DNA of 44,346 nucleotides, taken from an uncultured Pelagibacteraceae bacterium. Its GTDB lineage: Bacteria; Pseudomonadota; Alphaproteobacteria; Pelagibacterales; Pelagibacteraceae. The position numbers and the translations under genes were made by a program. The notes beneath the pieces were generated by a model, which saw nothing but the letters and a program-made list of their open reading frames with translations, was not told the DNA's origin and ran no database searches. The stretch lies in the NCBI GenBank assembly GCA_902571975.1, contig CACGED010000010.1, positions 1 to 44,346 of the forward strand, given 5' to 3'. Shown in pieces: positions 20,062 through 27,855 of the stretch; position 1 is the first letter of the stretch, and every line of letters begins with the position of its first letter.

Positions 20062-20984
20062 TTACTCAAGTTATATGCAAAATTAGACCCAAGATTATCT
20101 TTTAATTCGTTATTAAACTTAGCAGCCTCAGCACCATCTATAATTCTGTGATCATATGAGAGAGATAGTGGAAGCATGGTTCTTGGAACAAATTTACCAT
20201 CAATAAATACCTGTTTTTTATAACTTCTACCAACACCAAGTATAGCGACTTCTGGAAAATTAATTATTGGTGTAAAAAAAGAACCACCTATGCCACCTAA
20301 GCTTGTGATAGTCATTGATCCTCCAAAGAACTCTTTTTTATCAATTTTTAAATTTCTACAATCATCACTTACTTTTTTTAATTCCTCACTTAACTGATTG
20401 ATATCTTTTTGATTAGCATCTCTAATTTTAGGAACCATAAGTCCATGTTGAGTATCAACTGCGATACCAACATGAAAATACTTTTTAAAAGTAATCTTTC
20501 CATTTTCAATATCATCAATTGATGAATTAAATGATGGAAATTTTTTTAGTGAAAGTACCAATGCTTTTATAATAAATGCAAGAGGAGTAATTTTTATTCT
20601 TTCTCCTGTATAATTATCTTTTATTGAGCTTCTAAATTCTTCCATTTCTGTAATATCAGCCTCATCATGGTTAGTTACATGTGGGATGTTTGTCCACGAA
20701 TTTACAAGATGTGGAGCTGCTATTTTTTTTACTCTGGGAATATCTTTAATTTCAACTTCTCCAAAATCTGAATGTTGATATTCGCTTTTAATAATTTTTT
20801 CTTTTTGTCTTTCACTATTACTCTGGGGATGATTGATTCTAGATAAAACAAAGTCTTTTAAATCTTTTTCAACAATCCTACCTGATCTCTCTGTTCCCTT
20901 AACATTATTTATATCTACTCCAATTTCTCTTGCAAATTTTCTAACCTTTGGACTTGCAGATATTTTATTTGATTGATCAGACAT
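20058..20984 (-). CDS. aceF: Pyruvate dehydrogenase E2, dihydrolipoamide acetyltransferase without a lipoyl domain
   Basis: Only 308 residues. It opens directly with a peripheral-subunit-binding domain (SASPKVRKFAREIGVD to about residue 46), then a short linker and the acetyltransferase domain with SYDHRIIDG (H279, D283). The N-terminal lipoyl domain(s) that every ordinary E2 carries are missing. The frame has no room for them, because the ATG directly abuts the stop codon of the upstream E1 gene, whose product carries a lipoyl domain instead. The E2 core should still assemble and acetylate CoA, but with the swinging arm supplied by E1. No E3 (lpd) gene is in the window. Confidence 0.93.
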   Translation of the reverse strand: MSDQSNKISASPKVRKFAREIGVDINNVKGTERSGRIVEKDLKDFVLSRINHPQSNSERQKEKIIKSEYQHSDFGEVEIKDIPRVKKIAAPHLVNSWTNIPHVTNHDEADITEMEEFRSSIKDNYTGERIKITPLAFIIKALVLSLKKFPSFNSSIDDIENGKITFKKYFHVGIAVDTQHGLMVPKIRDANQKDINQLSEELKKVSDDCRNLKIDKKEFFGGSMTITSLGGIGGSFFTPIINFPEVAILGVGRSYKKQVFIDGKFVPRTMLPLSLSYDHRIIDGAEAAKFNNELKDNLGSNFAYNLSK

Positions 20985-23900
20985 TTACATTTTTGTTGGC
21001 ATGGGTTTGTTTTTATCAATTTTATACTTTTTGATTGCATCTTCAGCATGCTTTGATGCAACAAGCTGTTCATTTGCTAAAACACTAAGGCTATAAGCAA
21101 CTATGTGTTCTTTATCTACTTCAAAAAAATTTCTTAAGTTTTTTCTTGTATCACTTCTTCCATATCCATCCGTACCTAATGAATAAAAACTCTTTTTTGT
21201 AAAAGGTCTTATTTGATCAGCATTTATTCTCATATAATCAGTGGCTGTGAGGATAGGACCTTGTTGTTTGCCTAAACATTCCTCTACATATGATTTTTTA
21301 TTTGTTTCTGAAGGATTTAGAAGGTTAAATCTTTCAACTTCCATTCCATTTTTTCTTAACTCATTAAAACTAGTAACACTCCAAACTTCACTATCGACTT
21401 GATATTCTTTTTTGAGAATTTCTGATGCTGCCATCATTTCTCTTAGTATTGTTCCTGAGCCTAATAATTGAATTTTTGCATCTTTAGAACCTGATGTTTC
21501 TTTAATTTTGTACATTCCCTTAAGAATTCCATCATCACAATCCTTTGGCATTTCAGGGTGAGAGTAATTTTCATTCATTGTAGTAATATAATAAAAAATA
21601 TTTTCATTTTTTTCATGCATCCTTCTTAAACCTTCTCTAAAAATCACAGCTAATTCATAATGGAATGTTGGATCATAAGAAATGCAGTTTGGAATTGTTG
21701 ATGCTAACAAATGACTATGACCATCTTGGTGTTGAAGACCTTCTCCTGCAAGTGTTGTTCTTCCTGCGGTCGCACCAATTAAAAAACCTCTTGCTTGACT
21801 ATCTCCTGCAGCCCAAGCAAAATCTCCTATTCTTTGAAAACCAAACATAGAATAGAAAAGATAAATTGGTATCATTTCAATATCATGATTTGTATATGCT
21901 GTACCAGCTGCTATCCAAGAAGACATTGAACCAGCTTCTGTAATACCTTCTTCTAATACCTGACCACTTTTTTCTTCTCTATAAGACGAAAGTTGTGCTG
22001 AGTCCTCTGGCTCATATTTTTGACCTTCATGAGCATAAATACCTATTTTTTGAAAGAAACCTTCCATTCCAAATGTTCTAGCTTCGTCAGGAATAATTGG
22101 AACCAATTTTGGTGCAACATTTTTATCTCTTAAAAGATTAGTTAACATTCTTACTAATGCCATTGTAGTAGACATTTCTTTTTCACCGGTAGACTTTTTC
22201 ATAAAATCAAAAATATCTTTAACTGGGGCTTTAATCGGTTTTGAATATGATGTTCTCTCTGGTATGAAACCACCAAGTTCTAATCTCCTTTTTTTTAAAT
22301 ATTTAATTTCTTCAGAATTTTCATCTGGTTTGAAATATTCAATATTTTTGACTTGAGAGTCTTTTAAAGGAACATCAAACCTATCTCTATAATACATTAA
22401 ATCATCAACATCCAATTTCTTTTGTTGGTGAGTAGTATTTACACTTTCACCACTTTTACCCATACCATAACCTTTTATAGTTTTAGCTATTATGACTGTG
22501 GGGCTTCCTTTGTGATTGACCGCTTTATCATATGCAGCATAAACTTTATGAGGATCATGACCTCCTCTATTAAGACGCCAAATATCGGTATCTGACATCG
22601 ATGAAACTAATTCTGTTGTTTCAGGATATTTACCAAAAAAATTTTCTCTCACATACAGTCCATTTCTTGCTTTAAATGCTTGATATTCACCGTCTACGGT
22701 CTCATTCATAATTTTTACTAAATGTCCCGTCTTATCATTTGCTAAAAGTGAGTCCCAATAAGATCCCCAAATAACTTTTAAAACGTTCCAGCCACCTCCT
22801 CTAAAAATACCCTCTAATTCTTGAATTATTTTTCCATTTCCTCTTACTGGACCGTCTAATCTTTGTAAGTTGCAGTTTACAACAAATATTAAATTATCTA
22901 AATTTTCACGCGCCGCTAAACCGATTGCACCAAGTGACTCAGGTTCATCCATTTCTCCATCTCCAAGAAAAGCCCAAACTTTCCTTCCTTCATCTTTAAT
23001 TAATCCTCTATTAATTAGGTATTTCATAAATCTTGCTTGATATATTGCTAACATTGGACCAATACCCATTGAAACTGTTGGAAACTGCCAAAAGTTTGGC
23101 ATTAGCCAAGGATGAGGATAAGATGAAAGTCCACCAGTTTGTACTTCTTGTCTAAATCTATCTAACTGCTTTTCATTTAATCTTCCCTCTAGAAAAGCTC
23201 TTGCGTACATTCCTGGTGCACTATGACCTTGAAAATATATTAGATCACCTCCAAATTTGTTATTTTTTGCTCTCCAAAAATGATTCATCCCAACATCATA
23301 TAATGTTGCAGCTGATGCAAATGTCCCTATGTGGCCACCAAGTTCGGGATGTTTTTTATTTGCTCTTACTACCATTGCAGCAGCATTCCATCTAATTAAT
23401 GATCTTAACTTACGTTCTATGTTTTGGTCTCCAGGTGATCTTTTTTCCTCCTCAGGAGGTATCGTATTTACGTAAGGAGTAGTTTGAGTATGAGGAATTT
23501 TAGATCCAGCTTTATAAGATTGATCAATTAATTGTTTAATTAAAAAATGAGCTCTTTCAGAACCATCATTTTGCAAAACTGCACTTAAAGAGTCTAACCA
23601 CTCTTTAGTTTCAACAGGATCAATATCGTCGTTACTACTAACCATTTTAACTTCATTAATCAATCTTGTTTGCTTGATTTGTTTTGGCTCTGTTACTTTT
23701 GTTTCAACTTTTGTGTCAGATTTAGTTGCAGTTTCTGCTTCCTCTATCAATTTCTCTGTCGAAGGCGGAATTTTTTCGTCTAAAGTTTTATTAATTTTGT
23801 CATGTTCATCTTTATTTTCTGAAGAGATAGTTAATATCAAATCACCTTTTGAAACTTTATCCCCAATTTTTACATTTATATTTTCAATTGTGCCTTCATA

Positions 23901-24050
23901 TTCAGATGGTACTTCAACACTTGATTTGTCACTTTCTAAAGTGACAACAGGGTCATTTTTATTGATTTTGTCGCCTTTTTTTACAAGTACTTCGATTATT
24001 TCAACGTTTTCAAAGTCTCCTATATCAGGAACTAATAAATCTAGATTCAT
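20985..24050 (-). CDS. aceE: Pyruvate dehydrogenase E1 (homodimeric type) with an N-terminal lipoyl domain
   Basis: The 1021-residue product is about 130 longer than usual AceE (about 890). Residues 1-76 are a lipoyl domain with the modifiable K42 in ESDKSSVEVP, exactly the motif of an AceF lipoyl domain. Residues 77-140 form a charged, Lys/Glu/Thr-rich linker. The E1 proper then begins (DDIDPVETKEWLDSL), with the thiamine diphosphate motif GDGEMDEP (363-370) ending in NCNLQRLDGP. It decarboxylates pyruvate and reductively acetylates lipoate. It is followed without a gap by the lipoyl-less E2. An in-frame ATG at codon 136 lies where a canonical AceE would begin. Confidence 0.96.
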   Translation of the reverse strand: MNLDLLVPDIGDFENVEIIEVLVKKGDKINKNDPVVTLESDKSSVEVPSEYEGTIENINVKIGDKVSKGDLILTISSENKDEHDKINKTLDEKIPPSTEKLIEEAETATKSDTKVETKVTEPKQIKQTRLINEVKMVSSNDDIDPVETKEWLDSLSAVLQNDGSERAHFLIKQLIDQSYKAGSKIPHTQTTPYVNTIPPEEEKRSPGDQNIERKLRSLIRWNAAAMVVRANKKHPELGGHIGTFASAATLYDVGMNHFWRAKNNKFGGDLIYFQGHSAPGMYARAFLEGRLNEKQLDRFRQEVQTGGLSSYPHPWLMPNFWQFPTVSMGIGPMLAIYQARFMKYLINRGLIKDEGRKVWAFLGDGEMDEPESLGAIGLAARENLDNLIFVVNCNLQRLDGPVRGNGKIIQELEGIFRGGGWNVLKVIWGSYWDSLLANDKTGHLVKIMNETVDGEYQAFKARNGLYVRENFFGKYPETTELVSSMSDTDIWRLNRGGHDPHKVYAAYDKAVNHKGSPTVIIAKTIKGYGMGKSGESVNTTHQQKKLDVDDLMYYRDRFDVPLKDSQVKNIEYFKPDENSEEIKYLKKRRLELGGFIPERTSYSKPIKAPVKDIFDFMKKSTGEKEMSTTMALVRMLTNLLRDKNVAPKLVPIIPDEARTFGMEGFFQKIGIYAHEGQKYEPEDSAQLSSYREEKSGQVLEEGITEAGSMSSWIAAGTAYTNHDIEMIPIYLFYSMFGFQRIGDFAWAAGDSQARGFLIGATAGRTTLAGEGLQHQDGHSHLLASTIPNCISYDPTFHYELAVIFREGLRRMHEKNENIFYYITTMNENYSHPEMPKDCDDGILKGMYKIKETSGSKDAKIQLLGSGTILREMMAASEILKKEYQVDSEVWSVTSFNELRKNGMEVERFNLLNPSETNKKSYVEECLGKQQGPILTATDYMRINADQIRPFTKKSFYSLGTDGYGRSDTRKNLRNFFEVDKEHIVAYSLSVLANEQLVASKHAEDAIKKYKIDKNKPMPTKM

Positions 24051-24090
24051 TTTTGTAATATATATATCAATATTTGCTAAAAAAATAATT

Positions 24091-24108
24091 TACATTATTA
24101 ATAATGTA
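24091..24108. promoter_or_regulatory. 18-bp perfect palindrome between aceE and tRNA-Arg
   Basis: TACATTATT followed by AATAATGTA is a gapless perfect palindrome in the 75-bp divergent gap. It lies 40 bp before the aceE start and 17 bp before the tRNA, and overlaps a TATAAA (24107-24112) that could be the -10 box of the tRNA. It could be a repressor operator. All but two positions are A or T, so chance is a serious alternative. Confidence 0.35.
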
Positions 24109-24125
24109 TAAAAACTGTACAAATT

Positions 24126-24202
24126 GCGCCTGTAGCTCAATTGGATAGAGCGCTTGGCTACGGACCAGGAGGTTCTGGGTTCAACTCCTAGCAGGCGCAC
24201 CA
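24126..24202 (+). tRNA. tRNA-Arg (anticodon ACG)
   Basis: A full cloverleaf can be drawn. The acceptor stem is GCGCCTG/CAGGCGC with discriminator A and encoded CCA. The D arm is GCTC/GAGC, the anticodon stem CTTGG/CCAGG with loop CTACGGA giving anticodon ACG, and the T arm CTGGG/CCTAG with loop TTCAACT. A34 would be converted to inosine so that CGU, CGC and CGA are read. It lies upstream of a small membrane peptide gene and a thioesterase on the same strand. Confidence 0.97.
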
Positions 24203-24216
24203 AAATGGAAGGATAA

Positions 24217-24300
24217 ATGAAAATATCACTTGAAAAATCTGTAATATATTTCTTTTGTTTAGTTTTATTATTTATACTAATTATGACAATAATCCTTTAA
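24217..24300 (+). CDS. 27-residue single-helix membrane peptide (unannotated small ORF)
   Basis: A small frame starts at ATG 24217 with GGAAGGA (24207-24213) ahead of it, a better ribosome-binding site than most genes here have. It encodes a short charged head (MKISLEK) and then about 19 hydrophobic residues to the end (IYFFCLVLLFILIM), a single transmembrane helix. Its TAA overlaps the ATG of the thioesterase (TAATG), the coupling pattern seen at many true gene junctions in this window. It begins 14 nt after the tRNA-Arg CCA. I do not recognise the family. It may be a real membrane micropeptide or a leader ORF that feeds ribosomes to the next gene. Confidence 0.6.
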   Translation: MKISLEKSVIYFFCLVLLFILIMTIIL

Positions 24301-24725
24301 TGAAAAAAAAATTTGAACAATTAAGTAATAAACCAAGCTATATGAAACATAATGGTGGTTTATTATTTAGATCAATTACTAAAAAAAAATTCGAGTTTAA
24401 AACTAAGATTAAAAAAACACATTTAAATAAAGCTGGAATAACCCATGGTGGTTATATTTGTACAATCATTGATGCTGGAGCAGGTACTGCTTGTCATAGA
24501 GCAAGTGGAAATAAACCATGTGTAACTATTTCATTGGATATAAAATTTATAGCTCCCTCTAACATTGGAGACGAATTATTGGGAACAGTAGAAATTCAAA
24601 AAGTTACAAAGTCAATGGTATTTATAAATTGCAAACTCAAGTGTAAAAATAAATTAATTGCAAGTGCGGTTGGGATTTGGAAAATTTTAAGAAGACCTCT
24701 TCCAAATGCTGGACTAGGTGGATAA
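24300..24725 (+). CDS. PaaI-type hotdog thioesterase
   Basis: A 141-residue hotdog-fold protein. The catalytic region THGGYICTIIDAGAG (H49, G50, G51, with D58) matches the HGGxxxxxxD motif of PaaI/YbgC-like acyl-CoA thioesterases. It is followed by the strand VTISLDIKFIAPSNIGDEL. It would hydrolyse short or aromatic acyl-CoA thioesters in the cytoplasm. I chose the ATG at 24300, which overlaps the small peptide stop; the frame could extend to TTG 24255, but that would run through the membrane peptide gene. It converges on the TRAP permease with three bases between stops. Confidence 0.85.
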   Translation: MKKKFEQLSNKPSYMKHNGGLLFRSITKKKFEFKTKIKKTHLNKAGITHGGYICTIIDAGAGTACHRASGNKPCVTISLDIKFIAPSNIGDELLGTVEIQKVTKSMVFINCKLKCKNKLIASAVGIWKILRRPLPNAGLGG

Positions 24726-24728
24726 GTT

Positions 24729-26714
24729 TTATTTTCTTAATTGCAGAATAAATATTGGCAACACTAAAACTAAGCCAATAATTGATGAACCTAAACCAGG
24801 TGCAATAAATAATAATGAAATAATTCCCAAATACCATCTTTGAAAGGTAGAAACTCTTTTAAATAGATAGCCTGTAAATCCAATTCCAATCAAACCAATT
24901 CCAATCATTGCAGATATTAAAGTTACAAAAAAATCATAAAAATTAAATCCTTGGGCAACCAGTAATAGAGATGGTGAATAAACAAATACAAAAGGCACAA
25001 GGGCTTTTGCAATTCCTAATCTAAATGCAGTATTACCCGTGGTAAATGGATTTGAACCTGCGATTCCAGCAGCAGCATATGCTGCAAGAGCAACAGGCGG
25101 TGTTATGTCAGCTAAGACACCATAATAAAACACAAAAAAGTGAGAAACAATTGGCTCAATTTGTAATTGAGTAAGAGCAGGCGCAGCAACAGCAACTAGT
25201 ATTATATATGTTGCAGTAGTTGGTACTCCTGTACCCATAAATATGCATGATATTGCAATTAATATTAATGAGAAAAATAATGTTAGATCAGCTAAAGAAA
25301 AATAATTAAAAGGTAAAAAGTTTAAAAAGAAACCTCCAATATCACCAGCCGTTTGGATTACTACATAACCTAATCTAAAACCAACACCTGTTAGTGTAAC
25401 TACACCAACTATAATCCCTATTGATGTTGCAGCGGCTCCAACTGCTAAAGTATTCTTTGCACCTCTTGCAAGACACTCAAATAAGTCGTTAAAAGTAAGT
25501 CTATTTTTTTTTCTAATAAATCCAATAACGATACATGCAATTATTCCATTTACTGCAGCATAGTCTGGTGTCCGACCAACTAAAATTAAATATACCAAGA
25601 TAAACAATGGAACTATTGCAAGCCAATTGTCTTGTATAATTTTTATAAATTTAGGAACCTCACTTTCGTTTAAACCTCTAAGCCCTAATTTTTTCGCCTC
25701 TAAATGAACCATTACAAAAATTCCAAAATAGTGAAGCAGTGCTGGAATTAATGCAGCTGCTAAAATATCTCTTAAGGGTAATTCTAAATATTCGACCATA
25801 ATAAAGGCAGCAGCCCCTAAAATAGGTGGAGTTATTTGTCCACCAGTAGATGCTGTAGCTTCTACAGCACCAGAAAAATGTGGAGGATATCCAACCTTTT
25901 TCATTGCAGGTATTGTTAAAGATCCAGTTGTTACTGTATTTGCAATTGAAGACCCAGATATGGTTCCTAAAAATGCTGATGAAAAAATCGCTACTTTTGC
26001 TGGACCTCCAGAATATCTTCCAGCTATCACCATTGCTAAATCAATAAATAATTGTCCTAGTCCTATTCGAGTTGCAAGTACTCCAAATAGAATAAATAAA
26101 AAAACATATTGAGCCATAACACCAACAGCAATTCCATAAATTCCTTGGTTAGTTATATAAATATGATTTACAAAACCTGCCCAACTACTGCCTCCGTGCT
26201 TTAAAGCTCCAGGGAAAATTGGACCATAAAGGGCAAAAATCATAAATATTACACATATTAATGGCAGTGTGTATCCAATAGATCTCCTTGCAGCTTCAAG
26301 GGTCAAAATTATAAGTATTGATCCCATGATAACTTCAGTACTTGAAGGATTTCCTACTCTGCTAGCTAATATTTCAGGAGGCAATAAAGGTAGATAAAGC
26401 GCAGTTATTACAACTAGAATTGAAAAAAAAATATCTATTATATGGACTTTGCTTTTTGATTTGTCATCAGGAAAACTTTTCCAATTATAAAATAGAAATA
26501 CTAGACCAACTACAAAAGAAATGTGTATACCTCTATGAAGTATATCTCTAATTGTTCCAAATCCTGAAGCATAAAAATGGTAAATTGACATTGCAACTAA
26601 TGCAACAAATGTCAATAATTTAATAAAATTTTTTAATTTTCTTTCGTTGCTTTTTATCTCAAACTTTTCTTCAAGTTTTGAAACTTCTTCAGGGGAAATA
26701 TTAAATTGAGACAT
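24729..26714 (-). CDS. TRAP transporter fused permease (4TM/12TM, TAXI type)
   Basis: A 661-residue polytopic protein. An N-terminal set of about four helices (DctQ-like, from about residue 28) is fused to a DctM-like large permease with GxxxG-rich helices (AFLGTISGSSIANTVTTGS, and GTGVPTTATYIILVAVAAPA). This is the permease of a tripartite TAXI transporter, driven by the sodium or proton gradient. It works with the binding protein just upstream. Its ATG is 5 nt from a perfect 11-bp hairpin that contains the only candidate ribosome-binding site, so its output is probably kept well below that of the binding protein. The substrate is unknown; known TAXI systems take glutamate or other organic acids. 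Confidence 0.95.
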   Translation of the reverse strand: MSQFNISPEEVSKLEEKFEIKSNERKLKNFIKLLTFVALVAMSIYHFYASGFGTIRDILHRGIHISFVVGLVFLFYNWKSFPDDKSKSKVHIIDIFFSILVVITALYLPLLPPEILASRVGNPSSTEVIMGSILIILTLEAARRSIGYTLPLICVIFMIFALYGPIFPGALKHGGSSWAGFVNHIYITNQGIYGIAVGVMAQYVFLFILFGVLATRIGLGQLFIDLAMVIAGRYSGGPAKVAIFSSAFLGTISGSSIANTVTTGSLTIPAMKKVGYPPHFSGAVEATASTGGQITPPILGAAAFIMVEYLELPLRDILAAALIPALLHYFGIFVMVHLEAKKLGLRGLNESEVPKFIKIIQDNWLAIVPLFILVYLILVGRTPDYAAVNGIIACIVIGFIRKKNRLTFNDLFECLARGAKNTLAVGAAATSIGIIVGVVTLTGVGFRLGYVVIQTAGDIGGFFLNFLPFNYFSLADLTLFFSLILIAISCIFMGTGVPTTATYIILVAVAAPALTQLQIEPIVSHFFVFYYGVLADITPPVALAAYAAAGIAGSNPFTTGNTAFRLGIAKALVPFVFVYSPSLLLVAQGFNFYDFFVTLISAMIGIGLIGIGFTGYLFKRVSTFQRWYLGIISLLFIAPGLGSSIIGLVLVLPIFILQLRK

Positions 26715-26719
26715 AATAA

Positions 26720-26745
26720 TGCCCTAGGTCTGGTGACCTAGGGCA
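26720..26745 (-). promoter_or_regulatory. Intercistronic hairpin sequestering the permease ribosome-binding site
   Basis: On the minus strand TGCCCTAGGTC (26745-26735), a 4-base loop and GACCTAGGGCA (26730-26720) form a perfect 11-bp stem, the most GC-rich hairpin noticed in the window. The permease ATG (26714) is five bases downstream and the purine run AGGG lies in the 3' arm. It sits 26 bp after the binding-protein stop codon. No long T-run follows, so it looks like an mRNA-stabilising or translation-limiting element more than a full terminator. Confidence 0.8.
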
Positions 26746-26771
26746 CAATATATTTTAGAATACTTATAAAT

Positions 26772-27779
26772 TTAATTTATAAGTCCTGCTTCTTTATAGA
26801 ACTTTTCTGCACCAGGATGTAACGGTACACCCACTCCAGAAAGAGCTGTATCAGGCGTTATTGTTTTACCTTTAGCATGACCAACATCCATCAACTTTCT
26901 AGACTCTTTATTCCACAAAGCTTTAGTAATTTGATAGATTAGTTCATTATCTTCTTTTGCAGAAGTAAACCATTGGGCACCTACTGCTACAGTATTTACC
27001 TCATCAACTCCTTCATAAGTTCCTGAAGGAATTGGGCTTTGTGAGAAAAATCCGTATTTTGAAGTTAATGCTTTAGCTCCTGCACCATCTATAGGAACTA
27101 ATTTTACGTCAACTGCAGATGCTAACTCAACAATAGCTCCTGTTGGAAAACCTGCTACAACAAAAATTGCATCAACTTTGCCATTTCTTAGTGCGTCTGT
27201 AGCTGCTTTACCTTTTAAAGCTTCAGCTTTTACATCGCTAGTACTTAAACCATTTGACTCTAAAATTAATTTAGCGTCAACATATGTACCAGATCCAGGT
27301 TCATCGAGTGAAACTCTTTTACCTTTTAGGTCTTTAACAGAATTAATATTGCTTTTCTTAAGTGCAACTAAATGAATATGTTCTTGGAAAAGTGCAGCGA
27401 TAGTTCTTAAATCTTTTGCTGGTTCTTTTCCTTCCATAGTTCCAGTACCAGTGTAAGCCCAATAAGCAACATCAGACTGTGCAAACCCTGAATTTCTAAG
27501 ACCTGAAATAATAGCATTTACATTATCTACTGATCCTCTTGATGAAACAGCTGACGCAATTAAGTTAGGAACTCCACAACTTCCACCTTTACCACATTCT
27601 CTTGATCCTGGCGGTTTAGAAATTGCATTTGCAATCATTCCACCAACTGGATAATAAGTGTAAGCTGTTCCTCCTGTACCAATTGTAAAAAATTTTAGTT
27701 CTTGAGCAAACGATTTACCTGACAAACCAAGTGTCAGAAGTAATATCATTAGAGAACTTTTGAATAAGTTTTTAATCAT
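26772..27779 (-). CDS. TAXI-family TRAP transporter substrate-binding protein
   Basis: 335 residues with a signal peptide (MIKNLF, hydrophobic core, likely cleavage after KSFA). The mature protein starts QELKFFTIGTGGTAYTYYPVGG, the family hallmark that binds the ligand carboxylate. Later regions include KGKRVSLDEPGSGT and DAIFVVAG, also typical of TAXI proteins. It binds substrate in the periplasm and delivers it to the permease encoded next. The start is ATG 27779 because GGAG (27788-27785) is five bases ahead of it; the GTG at 27785 overlaps that ribosome-binding site and is unlikely. Binding proteins are usually made in large excess, consistent with the strong site here and the hairpin behind it. 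Confidence 0.95.
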   Translation of the reverse strand: MIKNLFKSSLMILLLTLGLSGKSFAQELKFFTIGTGGTAYTYYPVGGMIANAISKPPGSRECGKGGSCGVPNLIASAVSSRGSVDNVNAIISGLRNSGFAQSDVAYWAYTGTGTMEGKEPAKDLRTIAALFQEHIHLVALKKSNINSVKDLKGKRVSLDEPGSGTYVDAKLILESNGLSTSDVKAEALKGKAATDALRNGKVDAIFVVAGFPTGAIVELASAVDVKLVPIDGAGAKALTSKYGFFSQSPIPSGTYEGVDEVNTVAVGAQWFTSAKEDNELIYQITKALWNKESRKLMDVGHAKGKTITPDTALSGVGVPLHPGAEKFYKEAGLIN

Positions 27780-27784
27780 TTTCA

Positions 27785-27788
27785 CTCC
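27785..27788 (-). promoter_or_regulatory. Shine-Dalgarno site deciding the TAXI binding-protein start
   Basis: GGAG on the minus strand, five bases before ATG 27779. Because it includes the G of the alternative GTG codon, it rules that codon out. It is one of the few clear ribosome-binding sites in the window. Confidence 0.7.
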
Positions 27789-27855
27789 AATCTATTAATT
27801 ATTAATACTATTTAATATTAATCATTTATTATTGTCTATATAAATTTAGAAGTAT

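Noticed and set aside
23674..24111. 145-codon antisense frame over the lipoyl domain of aceE
   Set aside because: The minus-strand product has an unmistakable lipoyl domain; the antisense frame is a by-product of its codon use.
24205..24216. Three-codon frame ATG-GAA-GGA-TAA before the membrane peptide gene
   Set aside because: It is the ribosome-binding site of the following frame read as codons; too short to mean anything by itself.
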